From contig WGOC01000022.1 in the NCBI GenBank assembly GCA_016124235.1, forward strand, positions 62,001 to 126,000: 64,000 nt of DNA. Reading direction: 5' to 3'. Position 1 is the first letter of the stretch. Every line of letters begins with the position of its first letter. Of the stretch, positions 1 through 7,776 are shown in pieces. Made by a program: the position numbers and the translations under genes. The notes beneath the pieces are model-generated. The model was not told the origin of the DNA. It ran no database searches and saw only the letters and a list, made by a program, of their open reading frames with translations. The stretch comes from a bacterium (GTDB lineage: Bacteria > Verrucomicrobiota > Verrucomicrobiia > Limisphaerales > RI-55).

Positions 1-320
1 ACACGCCGAAGGAATTCGTTTTGCAGCTCGATGTAGGCACCTGTGTGGAAACTCATTCGCACCCGGCGGAATGGGTCAAAGCCAACCCGGGTCGGATCAA
101 AGTCGTGCACCTCAAGGACTGGGCGCCGGATGACGCCGCCCACGACAAAGGCTACAAGGTCTTGTTCGGCGAAGGCGTGACGCCGTGGAAGGAATTGATC
201 GCGGCGTTGGAGTCAGTTGGTGGGGTGGAATTCTACCTAATGGAACAGGAAGGCAGTCGATTCTCAGAATTTGAAACGGCGAAACGGTGCCTCGATACTT
301 GGAAATCGATGAGGGCTTAA
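1..320 (+). CDS. sugar phosphate isomerase/epimerase, C-terminal part (5' cut by window)
   Basis: The reading frame is open from base 3, so the gene begins before the window; the TTG at 21 is an internal codon. About 105 C-terminal residues are visible. They contain VVHLKDW, then GEGVTPWKEL and FYLMEQE, which is the last third of the xylose-isomerase-like TIM barrel: the His-Leu-Lys-Asp and the final Glu are typical divalent-metal and substrate positions of this superfamily. Members isomerise or epimerise sugars or sugar phosphates, or act on inositol derivatives; the substrate cannot be read from this fragment. Family assignment is fairly safe, exact function unknown. Confidence 0.75.
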   Translation, partial: TPKEFVLQLDVGTCVETHSHPAEWVKANPGRIKVVHLKDWAPDDAAHDKGYKVLFGEGVTPWKELIAALESVGGVEFYLMEQEGSRFSEFETAKRCLDTWKSMRA

Positions 321-531
321 GCGACGTAAGACGCGTCTGGTATTGGTCGAGTTTCGACACGGAAGGGCTACACTCGTGTCGCGTACGTCGAAGGCGGCAG
401 GAATGCCGACTCTCCGATTCCGGATTCAATCTCGCGATGAACTGTGCGCGAATTCTGTCACCTTCATTTGTTAGTCATTTGGTCGACGACGAACTTGAGT
501 TGGCGCGCGATTGCCTTGATGCTTTCCGGTC
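321..531. other. intergenic region with a 7-bp hairpin
   Basis: No convincing gene. A hairpin with arms CGACACG (355-361) and CGTGTCG (375-381) follows the truncated isomerase. It has no T-run after it, so it could be a weak terminator or a decayed repeat. Confidence 0.3.
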
Positions 532-1134
532 ATGGAACTTGATTTTGAAGGCCAGCACGCCGATCGCGCTTACCCCGTTCTTGCTTCATTGGTGACCCCG
601 CGTCCGATTGCGTGGGTAACGACGATAGGTCCCGATGGTGTGGTCAATGCCGCACCGTTCAGCTTCTTCAACGTGATGGGCGCGAACCCGCCGATCGTTG
701 CCTTTGCTCCTGGCGATCGCGATGATGACACGCCCAAGGACACGGCGCGCAATGTCCGGTTGAATCACGAATTTGTTGTCAATCTGGTCGACGAAGGCGT
801 TGCCGAAGCGATGAACAAGACTGCATCAGCTTTGCCTTACGGTGAAAGCGAACTGTCGGCCGCTGGCTTGACCGCGGCATCATCGTCCGTGGTCAAACCA
901 CCGCGAATCGCCGAAGCGCCCGCCAGTCTTGAGTGTACGGAATGGGGCACGCTGCAGATCGGTGGCAACCGATTGGTCATCGGCGTCGTGAAGCGCGTTC
1001 ACCTGCGCGACGATTTGTTCGATTCGGAAACCATGCGTGTCCGCAGCGAGAACTTCCGCGTGATCGGCCGTATGGCGAGTCCTCATTGGTACTGCCGGAC
1101 AGGCGACCGCTTTGAAGTGGTCCGGCCCGCGTAA
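532..1134 (+). CDS. flavin reductase-like FMN-binding protein
   Basis: A 200-residue protein of the flavin reductase-like (DIM6/NTAB) split-barrel family. The N-terminal stretch LVTPRPIAWVTT and the following PFSFFNVM are the usual FMN-contacting segments, and length is normal for the family. Such proteins bind FMN and reduce flavin with NAD(P)H or act as the reductase of a two-component oxygenase; no partner oxygenase lies nearby, so the physiological substrate is unknown. It is convergent with the EF-hand gene, with only about 9 bases between the two stop codons. The ATG at 532 places the conserved domain immediately at the N-terminus. Confidence 0.85.
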   Translation: MELDFEGQHADRAYPVLASLVTPRPIAWVTTIGPDGVVNAAPFSFFNVMGANPPIVAFAPGDRDDDTPKDTARNVRLNHEFVVNLVDEGVAEAMNKTASALPYGESELSAAGLTAASSSVVKPPRIAEAPASLECTEWGTLQIGGNRLVIGVVKRVHLRDDLFDSETMRVRSENFRVIGRMASPHWYCRTGDRFEVVRPA

Positions 1135-1143
1135 AAAGCCACG

Positions 1144-1686
1144 TCAGGCGGCTGGCTCCCGGCGAAAAACCAATCGGTAGTTCGATTGGTTCTCATTGCG
1201 CTCCTGCCGGATGATTTTGATCGCGCGATCCTTGGGAACGAGGGCGTTGACCAAGTAGACACTGATGGCACGTAGGTGTTGGTTGTCGATGGCTAGCTCA
1301 TGTTGGCCAGCCGCTAATGCCGAAAATCTGACGGCCGCTTTCATTTGAATGACGCCAATTCCCTCACGAGCATCGTTGAGCGTAGGAAAGTGGATGTCCA
1401 CCAGCAGCAACTTCACGGGCTTGTCGTCCAGTTTGACGTGGAGATCAATCAGGACTTTGCGGGCGTAGTCATTCGCTTCCTGCCTGGAAATGCGTCCGTC
1501 GTGATCGCGGTCAATCACCACGATCAATTGATCATAAACGGCGACGCCGGGCGTCAGATCGATTGACAGCGTGATCGTGTTGGTCGCGACGGCAACACGA
1601 GTCGCCTGCAAATATTCGTCGAGCCGATGCGCGCGTGTCTGGAAGGCGAATGCGATCAGAAGCAAGCTCAACACCTGCCGCTTCAT
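1144..1686 (-). CDS. small exported EF-hand protein
   Basis: About 180 residues when started at the ATG at 1686, which overlaps the stop of the upstream DUF3500 gene as ATGA; the longer open frame upstream lies inside that gene. The N-terminus MKRQVLSLLLIAFAFQTRAH is a clear signal peptide, so the product is probably periplasmic. The mature protein starts with HRLDEYLQAT, a sequence style seen at the N-terminus of HupE/UreJ-like exported proteins. Near residue 62 there is a canonical EF-hand loop, DRDHDGRISRQE, with Asp at positions 1, 3 and 5 and Glu at 12, so calcium binding is likely. Specific role unknown; translational coupling suggests it works with the DUF3500 protein. Confidence 0.7.
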   Translation of the reverse strand: MKRQVLSLLLIAFAFQTRAHRLDEYLQATRVAVATNTITLSIDLTPGVAVYDQLIVVIDRDHDGRISRQEANDYARKVLIDLHVKLDDKPVKLLLVDIHFPTLNDAREGIGVIQMKAAVRFSALAAGQHELAIDNQHLRAISVYLVNALVPKDRAIKIIRQERNENQSNYRLVFRREPAA

Positions 1687-2723
1687 TTGCCGGTGAACTT
1701 CCTGCCGTAATCGTCGGTCGGGTCGCGATACATCGTGTGCAGGTGCATTGTCACATCGCCACCAAGCCGTTGCGGTGCGTATTCGATGACGATCGTCGGA
1801 CCCTGAATCCGGAAGTAGGCCTTGCCGGCTTCCAACGGTCCGCTCCACGCGAACCAGGTGTCGTCGAGATGAGATTTGACTTCCGCCATCTTTTCGGCGG
1901 CGGCCGTTTCCTGAATGATGCCCGACCATTCGGAAATGAGTTTGAGCAACAAGTCACGTTGAGATGCAGTCAGCTCGGTTGCCTTGATGCCTTCTGGCTG
2001 AATGGTTTCGCCGTCGTGTCCCGGCCCAAGCACGAGGTCGCGCATCTCAAATCCAAGGATCGCCTTCTTGCTTTGCGATTCATCGAGTAACTTGACGAGC
2101 TCGAGCGCTTCATCGGTTTCACGGCCGAGCGGGCGGACTGTTTTGCCTTCGTGGGTGTAGCGCGCGGGCTGCACAGCGATGAGGCTGGGCGTCAGGATGT
2201 TTTCCTTGCCGATAATTGTGATGTTCAGCGCGAGATGGTGCCCGCCAAATTGGATCATCCACGGCTCGGTCGTCGACGGCTTGCCCATGAGCGATACGTA
2301 GAACTGATCACGGCCGAACATCGAAGAACGGTTGCCACCGCTTTGTTTGCGGAGAACTTCGTCACCCTCGACAATGCCCTCGACCTTCTCATATCCCATT
2401 TTGCTGAGTGCGGACGCCACCATTTTCATCACGGCATCACGCTGAGTTTCGTTCAGGTCACCCATTCGCAATCCTCGGCGTTCCGCCATGGTGACGGGCA
2501 GGTTGGACCAGCGCGCTCGCTGGGCATCGTCGTCGAAGGCAAACATCACTTTAGATTTCTCGGCGTCATTCAGCGTGCCCAGAAAGGCGTCCGCGGCTTG
2601 AACTATTTTCTCAGTCTGGGCCGACGAAGCCGCGACCGCTCGATTCGTCAGTCCGCCGATAACAATGGCGCCGCCGACGATGAAGGAAATGAAAGTTCGC
2701 GTAGGAAAGGCTGGCAGTGACAT
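1683..2723 (-). CDS. DUF3500 family exported protein
   Basis: About 346 residues from the ATG at 2723; an alternative ATG at 2756 adds 11 residues ahead of the hydrophobic segment. The N-terminus has a hydrophobic stretch ending near AVAAS, consistent with a signal peptide. The body matches what I recognise as DUF3500: MFAFDDDAQRARWSNLP, the central QFGGHHLALN, and a C-terminal WSGP...YFRIQGP...IEYAPQ with HLHTMYRDPTDDYG. The His-rich HHLALN and HLHTMYRD segments suggest a metal site, which is inference. Function is not established for the family. It is the first gene of a two-gene unit with the EF-hand protein. Confidence 0.8.
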   Translation of the reverse strand: MSLPAFPTRTFISFIVGGAIVIGGLTNRAVAASSAQTEKIVQAADAFLGTLNDAEKSKVMFAFDDDAQRARWSNLPVTMAERRGLRMGDLNETQRDAVMKMVASALSKMGYEKVEGIVEGDEVLRKQSGGNRSSMFGRDQFYVSLMGKPSTTEPWMIQFGGHHLALNITIIGKENILTPSLIAVQPARYTHEGKTVRPLGRETDEALELVKLLDESQSKKAILGFEMRDLVLGPGHDGETIQPEGIKATELTASQRDLLLKLISEWSGIIQETAAAEKMAEVKSHLDDTWFAWSGPLEAGKAYFRIQGPTIVIEYAPQRLGGDVTMHLHTMYRDPTDDYGRKFTGK

Positions 2724-3010
2724 GCGTGTTGTCTCGCAGTTTTTTTGCGGACGCACAATCTCATTTACAGATCGCTTCGCGATCGAGTGATCGGGTCTCG
2801 ATTGGAGAGAGCCTCATAAGGTCCGAGAAAACGATGGCCGGCATGCTTCACGTGATTGAACGAAATATGGTTCGACCAAAATCCAACCCGTTTCAGTCCG
2901 TGGGTGTTCAGTCAAACGGTTGCGAAAAGTGTCGAACGCACGCTGTCGTACCGTTGGTTTCGTCACTCCCGGTGTTGCTGGTTGCGGTCGGCTTTGCTTC
3001 TCGTGGGGCG
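2724..3010. other. intergenic region, no gene seen
   Basis: Between two minus-strand genes. A short inverted repeat GATCGCttcGCGATC lies near 2769-2783. Short open frames here have no recognisable protein features. Confidence 0.3.
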
Positions 3011-3580
3011 TTATCGCCGAGCGGACGGGGCTATTGAAGTTTTGGAAGCTGGTTTTCTCGGCGTGACTGGTGGAACCACCAGCACCGGGCATGGTGCACT
3101 GCGGACAATGCGCAATGTGGTGCCGCCAATCAGCATCCGTTCCACGGCGCCGTGACCATGCCAGCCGATGACCAGGAGATCGGCCTTGATCTCCGCAGCA
3201 AAGCGAAGGATCTCCTCCGCAGCGGACCCCATCCGTACTGCGTGTTGATGGGGAGGGAGCTTCATCCGTTGCGCCACGCGCCCGAGACGTTGTTCTGAGA
3301 GTTGGGCCATTTCTGGCAGATCCGTCCGGATCGAGGTGAACAACAGGTCCGGGCCACTCATGGGCGCGACGACATGGAGCAGCACGAGGCGCGCGCGCAG
3401 GGTCTTCGCAATTTGCTTCGCGAGATTCAACGCGTGGTCCGCTGCGTAGGAGAAATCGGTGGGCACAAGGATGGTGGCAGGCCGCCATTTATCGGCGGCG
3501 GTCCGTCTTTGGCCTCGGCGTTGACGCAACGCCGACGGCGCCATCTTGACTCGTGAGTTCAGCTTCATAAACCGCGTCAC
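3011..3580 (-). CDS. universal stress protein (UspA family), single domain
   Basis: Up to 189 residues; the start is uncertain (ATGs at 3580, 3568 and 3544), but the Usp fold clearly begins at ATILVPTDFS. It has the ATP-binding signature of the family, GWHGHG followed eleven residues later by IVRSAPCPVLVVPP, and the N-terminal VPTDFS. The G-x-x-HG pattern predicts an ATP-binding Usp. The protein has a basic, probably disordered N-terminal tail and a Pro/Ala/Ser-rich C-terminus. It lies downstream of the hsp20 gene on the same strand with about 70 bases between, so both may belong to one stress-responsive unit. Confidence 0.88.
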   Translation of the reverse strand: MTRFMKLNSRVKMAPSALRQRRGQRRTAADKWRPATILVPTDFSYAADHALNLAKQIAKTLRARLVLLHVVAPMSGPDLLFTSIRTDLPEMAQLSEQRLGRVAQRMKLPPHQHAVRMGSAAEEILRFAAEIKADLLVIGWHGHGAVERMLIGGTTLRIVRSAPCPVLVVPPVTPRKPASKTSIAPSARR

Positions 3581-3653
3581 GTATCAATATCTTGTGCCCG
3601 CTATCCAAACCACCCAACCGTCTGGCTGCAGTTGCGAAGCGTGCGATCAACCA

Positions 3654-4109
3654 TTACTCAACCTTGACCGCGTGCGCTCCCGGTTTGGCGGTTTTGACCT
3701 TCGCCAGGTGGACCAGGAGAATGCCGTCTTTGAACTCGGCGTTCACCTTTTCACTGGTTGTCTCCTCCGGCAGCGAGAAGCTGCGGACGAATGACCCGTA
3801 TGAACGCTCCACCCGGTGATACTTCTTGTTCTTCTCTTCTTTCTCAAACTTGCGCTCACCGGTAATCGTGAGCACGCCGTTCTCGACCGTTACCTTGATG
3901 TCTTCACGTTTCACCTCCGGCAGTTCGACTTTGACGAGAAACTCTTTTTCGTCTTCGGTGATGTCCACCAACGGTGACCATTCAGACATGACAACCGGCT
4001 CCCGAAACGCGGTTTCCGGTTTGAGAAGGGACCGGCCGAACATGCCGGTAATCCGGTTCTGGAGCTCATCCAGCTCCCGGAAGGGATTCCACTTTGACAA
4101 CGCATTCAT
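3654..4109 (-). CDS. Hsp20/alpha-crystallin small heat-shock protein
   Basis: A 151-residue small heat-shock protein, started at the ATG at 4109 because it is preceded by GAAAGGAAC at good ribosome-binding distance and gives the usual N-terminus MNALSKWNPFRELDELQNRI. The alpha-crystallin domain spans roughly residues 50-150, with VDITEDEKEFLVKVELP, GVLTITGERK and the closing DGILLVHLAK, the last being the beta9 G-x-L element. It is an ATP-independent holdase that prevents aggregation of unfolding proteins. It sits between usp genes and is divergent from the tandem Usp gene at 4341. I saw no CIRCE inverted repeat upstream. Confidence 0.93.
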   Translation of the reverse strand: MNALSKWNPFRELDELQNRITGMFGRSLLKPETAFREPVVMSEWSPLVDITEDEKEFLVKVELPEVKREDIKVTVENGVLTITGERKFEKEEKNKKYHRVERSYGSFVRSFSLPEETTSEKVNAEFKDGILLVHLAKVKTAKPGAHAVKVE

Positions 4110-4340
4110 AACGTTCCTTTCTTCGTGGTTGATCGTTTCGACCAATTCCCTTTTGCCCTGTTTGAAAACTAGGACGAGCGACGGATTTATCTCCACCGAT
4201 TTTGGCATCGCATTTCCCCGGGTTGTGATCGGTGGCGACGTTCACGCTTCGAGCGAACTATCGAATTCGACGGGCAATGAAAGTGGCAAAGTGGTCAGGG
4301 AAAGTGCGGTCTGCGCTGCGCGCATGTGCTACGGAAAACC

Positions 4341-5180
4341 ATGGCCATCTATGACACAGTTCTTCATCCGACGGACTTTCGACCGGAAGCCCAAAACGCT
4401 TTTGCTCATGCGTTGAGAATAGCGGTGGCGTCGCACGGATTGCTCAACGTGATCCATGTGGGGGATTTCAAGAAGGGCGTGAGCTGGGAGGCGTTTCCCC
4501 ATGTGCGGCCGATGTTGACGCGCTGGGGATTTCTACCAGCGCGGGCGACTCTGAAGGAAATGCATGAACTGGGGATCGGCGTAAAAAAAGTGGAATTGGG
4601 CGCGGAAAGCACGGCGAATCTGGTGGCCGGTTACATCGTTGAAAACGGACCGAGTCTGGTCGTAATCGCGACCCACCAGAGGCGCGGGATCGATCGACTG
4701 CTCCATGCGTCGATCTCCGAAAAAGTTGCTCGGCGAACCCACGCGCGGACGTTGTTTGTTCCGCAAGGCGTGGATGGCTTTGTTCGAACGGCGACCGGGG
4801 AAATCACGTTGCGCCGGGTCCTCGTGCCGCTGAAGTTGGGGTTGGCGCCGCAATTTGCGGTCGACGAAGCCGTCCGGATCGTGAGGTTGTTGGACTGCCA
4901 CGATGTCCGCTTCACGCTGCTGCACATCGGTTCAAAATACGCGATGCCGCGCGTCCACATCGCTTCCGAGCACAATTGGAAAGTGGACCGCGTTTGCGCC
5001 GCGGGAGTGGTCGAAGAACAGATTGTCAAAGCAGCCCGGTCGCATCGCGCTGACTTGATTGTGATGGTGACCCAGGGACACGCGGGATTTCTGGATGCCG
5101 TCCGCGGCAATTCCACCGAGCGTGTCCTCCACGATGCGCCGTGCCCGGTGCTCGCGATCCCCAAACATCGCCGAGTCTGA
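4341..5180 (+). CDS. tandem-domain universal stress protein
   Basis: About 279 residues from ATG 4341 (MAIYDTVLHPTDF); a GTG at 4326 would add five residues. Two Usp domains follow each other: domain 1 (about residues 1-145) with VLHPTDF and VIATHQRRGIDRLLHAS, and domain 2 (about 155-275) with RVLVPL and VMVTQGHAGFLDAVRGNSTE and DAPCPVLAIPK. The first domain has HQRRG where ATP-binding members have HG-x-x-G, and domain 2 has TQGHAG, so nucleotide binding may be altered in both. It is divergent from hsp20 across about 230 bases that must hold both promoters. Confidence 0.88.
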   Translation: MAIYDTVLHPTDFRPEAQNAFAHALRIAVASHGLLNVIHVGDFKKGVSWEAFPHVRPMLTRWGFLPARATLKEMHELGIGVKKVELGAESTANLVAGYIVENGPSLVVIATHQRRGIDRLLHASISEKVARRTHARTLFVPQGVDGFVRTATGEITLRRVLVPLKLGLAPQFAVDEAVRIVRLLDCHDVRFTLLHIGSKYAMPRVHIASEHNWKVDRVCAAGVVEEQIVKAARSHRADLIVMVTQGHAGFLDAVRGNSTERVLHDAPCPVLAIPKHRRV

Positions 5181-5623
5181 AGCGGGACATATTTTGTGCA
5201 GGGGACGCCAACCATTGGTGAGCCGGCCAAGGCTTGCTAGTTCATGGTCTCAGCCATGAAAGATACGACGAAGACCGAGATACTCACGAACCGATGGACT
5301 GGTGCGGCGCCGCTGCTCCTGTTGCCGGTCTGGGTTGGGGCGATGGCGTGCTTTTTTTACTTCCTCGTTCGCACCGGATTTGCGGGCCAATAGTCCAAAC
5401 CCGGTTCGCACTTGCTTGTGGCCCAACCAACGACGGTCAGAATTGGGAGGGCATTTTGGAGCGCAGGTGCCGGTAGGCGCAGAACATGGCGGACACTGCG
5501 ATTTTGAGCCAACTGAACCGCGATCGGAAAAATGAGGTAAACGGTTGCGCCCGCGTTTTGGGCAATTCGATCGAGGAGGAAACTCACGGACGACTCCTCG
5601 CGATTCGCGGATTTTGGAGTTCG
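5181..5623. other. 443-base gap with two possible small membrane-protein ORFs
   Basis: No established gene. The plus strand holds a 49-codon frame (5244-5393), listed separately. The minus strand holds a GTG-started 76-codon frame (5357-5587) with two weakly hydrophobic stretches (VYLIFPIAVQLA and ALPILTVVGWAT). The two overlap by only about 37 bases, so both could exist, but neither has a recognised family. Confidence 0.35.
5244..5393 (+). CDS. possible 49-residue single-helix membrane protein
   Basis: ATG at 5244 opens a frame of 49 codons ending in TAG at 5391-5393. The product has a charged N-terminus (MVSAMKDTTKTEILTNRW) followed by a hydrophobic, aromatic segment (APLLLLPVWVGAMACFFYFL) and a short basic end, the layout of a small inner-membrane protein. 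It follows the tandem usp gene on the same strand after 63 bases. No family recognised and no strong ribosome-binding site seen, so it may be a chance frame. Confidence 0.35.
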   Translation: MVSAMKDTTKTEILTNRWTGAAPLLLLPVWVGAMACFFYFLVRTGFAGQ

Positions 5624-6565
5624 CTAAAACACTTCCGCATTCAAGCCGGAGATTGCGCGGACCTGTCGTGCGATGGTGGAGAGCTCGCGGAGATCCAGGT
5701 GGCGGCAATGTCCCTTCGGGGACGGTCGGTTTGCGGAATAAATCTGCACCAACGGAATCTCGGCACCGGCGTCCTTCAATTCCTTCAATCGTTCCGCGTA
5801 GGCCAGGATTTCGGGTTCGGGCAATCTTCGGCCGTCAATGGCGGTGAATAGACTTTGAATGACCACCGGGCGTTTTCGGGCGACGAGCAGAATGTTATCG
5901 AGGACCTTCTGCAGCGGTACGGCCGTGCGGTTGATCAAGTTCATCGCCTCCTGGGTACCGACATCCAGTTTCGCCCAAATCTCGTCGAACGGTGTGAACA
6001 ACCGCAATCCTTCCTGCACGTGGGGAAGATCAAGACCGGACGCATTGGTGATCAACACCAGGCGGAAAAACGGCACACGGGAGCTGGCGCGCAAGTGGGT
6101 CACCGTCTCGACCGCTTCACGAAAGGCCGGGCATTGCGTCGGTTCGCCGTCGCCGCTCAAGGTGACGTGTTTCAGCGAGAGCAACGCCTGCGGGAGGTTT
6201 CTGAATTGGGCGAGCGCACGCAGCTCGTCGTTGGCGACCTGCCGCAACGTTTCTTCCAGTTCCTGCGCCACGGCCGTCAAATCCAACGAGTCGGCCAGTG
6301 GCGGCTTCGCGCGATCGACCTCGCAGTACACACAATCGAAATTGCAAACCTTGTCCGGGTTCAAATTCACGCCGACCGAAAGCCCGCGGGCGCGCGGCGA
6401 AATGACCAGGTAAACGTAGCGATTGTTGAGAAAAGTGCGGGCGCAGCCCTGTGCCGTATCCGCGCCGCCGCCGGCGCTGCTCTTGGCCGGGATCTGTCGG
6501 CGAGTCGTCGTTTTGGCGCCTGACGCCGGCGTGATTGGATGGGAGTCAGGCACGCAGGAAATCAT
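5624..6565 (-). CDS. radical SAM protein
   Basis: About 313 residues. The 4Fe-4S radical-SAM motif is VCNFDCVYCEV, i.e. C-x3-C-x2-C at Cys74, Cys78 and Cys81, followed by the glycine-rich SAM-binding segment LSGDGEPT near residue 137. The layout (GVNLNPDKVCNFDCVYC) is typical of stand-alone radical-SAM proteins annotated as wyosine-base-like or pyruvate-formate-lyase-activating-like; the reaction cannot be named. The N-terminal 45 residues are low in conservation and the true start may lie downstream of 6565. The frame overlaps the end of the upstream usp gene by about 20 bases, implying cotranscription with the two usp genes. Confidence 0.82.
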   Translation of the reverse strand: MISCVPDSHPITPASGAKTTTRRQIPAKSSAGGGADTAQGCARTFLNNRYVYLVISPRARGLSVGVNLNPDKVCNFDCVYCEVDRAKPPLADSLDLTAVAQELEETLRQVANDELRALAQFRNLPQALLSLKHVTLSGDGEPTQCPAFREAVETVTHLRASSRVPFFRLVLITNASGLDLPHVQEGLRLFTPFDEIWAKLDVGTQEAMNLINRTAVPLQKVLDNILLVARKRPVVIQSLFTAIDGRRLPEPEILAYAERLKELKDAGAEIPLVQIYSANRPSPKGHCRHLDLRELSTIARQVRAISGLNAEVF

Positions 6566-7100
6566 GTTCGTTGGCCCTTACGGTCAGCACCGGGCAGGGC
6601 GCGTGGCGGACGACGTTTTCCGCCGTGCTACCCAGCACGACGTGTTTCAGTCCGGTGTGGCCATGAGTTGAGATGACGATCAGGTCCGCATTGAGTTCAT
6701 CGGCAAGTTTGGTGATTTGATCCACCGGTCGGCCCATCCGCAATTCGACAACCCATTTGGCGGCTTTGCCGATTTCCTTCTGCGCGATGGTTTCCAGTTC
6801 GCGTGCGGAGTTCTCCTCGATTTCCTTCTCCAGCGACGCGTAGTCCAATCCACCGGTAAAGTCGCCCGGCAGGTAGTACTGCTGCACGACGTAAAGCAGG
6901 GTGATGGAAGCCTTGAATTGTCGTGCAAAGGCGACAGCGTAGCGCAACGCCTTGAGCGAACACTGGGAAAAATCGATGGGCACAAGTATCTGCTTGAGCG
7001 CAAATTTGTCTGTGCCGGTGGCCTCGGCAAGCAAACCGGTGTCGGTGCGTCCGAGTTCAACCATGACGCGGTCTTTTTTTTTGGTTGGCTTGACTTTCAT
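6546..7100 (-). CDS. universal stress protein (UspA family)
   Basis: A 184-residue Usp starting at ATG 7100, chosen because GAAAGGAACC lies just upstream, the same Shine-Dalgarno context as hsp20. A lysine-rich lead (MKVKPTKKKDRVMVE) precedes the domain, which begins at QILVPIDFSQCSLKAL. The ATP-binding pattern STHGHTGLKHVVLGSTAENV and RHAPCPVLTVR is intact. It is the second of two adjacent usp genes; the gap to the preceding one is about 32 bases and its 3' end overlaps the radical-SAM gene. Confidence 0.9.
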   Translation of the reverse strand: MKVKPTKKKDRVMVELGRTDTGLLAEATGTDKFALKQILVPIDFSQCSLKALRYAVAFARQFKASITLLYVVQQYYLPGDFTGGLDYASLEKEIEENSARELETIAQKEIGKAAKWVVELRMGRPVDQITKLADELNADLIVISTHGHTGLKHVVLGSTAENVVRHAPCPVLTVRANEHDFLRA

Positions 7101-7132
7101 GATGGTTCCTTTCGTTGAGGTTTCCATCCAAC

Positions 7133-7645
7133 CTATTCCGATTTTGGCGCTCTGACCACCAGGACGGGACAAATCGCATGCCGTACCACCTGTTCCGCGG
7201 TACTGCCGAGCAGATAGTGGCTCAATCCGGTCCGGCCGTGAGTCGAAATGACGATCAGGTCCGCCTTGAATTTCGCGGCCGCGGCGTTGATTTCGCGCCA
7301 AGGAATTCCCACGCTGACGCGCGTCTGGACGCGCCGTTCACGGGCCAAGCCGACTTCTGTTTGCCAGTTTTTCATGGCTGTTTCGGCCGCACGGTTGATC
7401 TGAGTCTGGTCCCACAATTGGGAGCCATAGATCATGTCCGGTGAGGTCACCGGCATGACTACGTGGACGAGCATCAAGGCCGCGTCCGCGCCCCGCAGCA
7501 GCGTCCGTGCATGAGCCACCGCCCGCCGGGAACCAGCCGAGAAATCCGTCGGAACCAGCAGTCGGCGCATCGCCGGGACGGGCGTGCCGGGCTTTCTTCG
7601 GCGGGCGGACTGTTTGGTTGCTTTTGGCATACGGACGAACGGCAA
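7133..7645 (-). CDS. universal stress protein (UspA family)
   Basis: About 170 residues, or 165 if started at the second ATG (7630). After a basic lead (KATKQSARRRK) the Usp fold starts at RRLLVPTDFSAGSRRAV, and the ATP-binding signature STHGRTGLSHYLLGSTAEQV followed by VVRHAICPVLVVR is complete. It is the first gene of a three-gene minus-strand unit (usp, usp, radical SAM) and is divergent from the PocR/AraC regulator, which could therefore control it. Confidence 0.9.
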   Translation of the reverse strand: MPFVRMPKATKQSARRRKPGTPVPAMRRLLVPTDFSAGSRRAVAHARTLLRGADAALMLVHVVMPVTSPDMIYGSQLWDQTQINRAAETAMKNWQTEVGLARERRVQTRVSVGIPWREINAAAAKFKADLIVISTHGRTGLSHYLLGSTAEQVVRHAICPVLVVRAPKSE

Positions 7646-7742
7646 ATCGAACTCATATCAACTGCGCAACAGCTAATACTGACTTTGCCTGGGCCTCCTC
7701 ACTCGCGTTGGCCATCCATCACCGTATCTTGTCGAAGTCCGC

Positions 7743-7770
7743 TTGCGTTATGTTTAGTTCGTTCTATAAC
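7743..7770 (+). promoter_or_regulatory. candidate sigma70-type promoter of the PocR/AraC gene
   Basis: TTGCGT (7743-7748), a 16-base spacer and TATAAC (7765-7770). The expected start of transcription falls on or next to the ATG at 7777, so the message could be nearly leaderless. Read from consensus only. Confidence 0.4.
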
Positions 7771-7776
7771 TGAGGC

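Noticed and set aside
2814-3488. 224-codon minus-strand frame over the usp gene
   Set aside because: Arg/Ser/Pro-rich out-of-frame shadow of the usp gene at 3011-3580.
4110-4340. CIRCE-type heat-shock operator upstream of hsp20
   Set aside because: No TTAGCACTC/GAGTGCTAA inverted repeat found in the divergent region.
5855-6523. 222-codon plus-strand frame over the radical-SAM gene
   Set aside because: Opposite-strand shadow; the minus-strand frame carries the CxxxCxxC motif.
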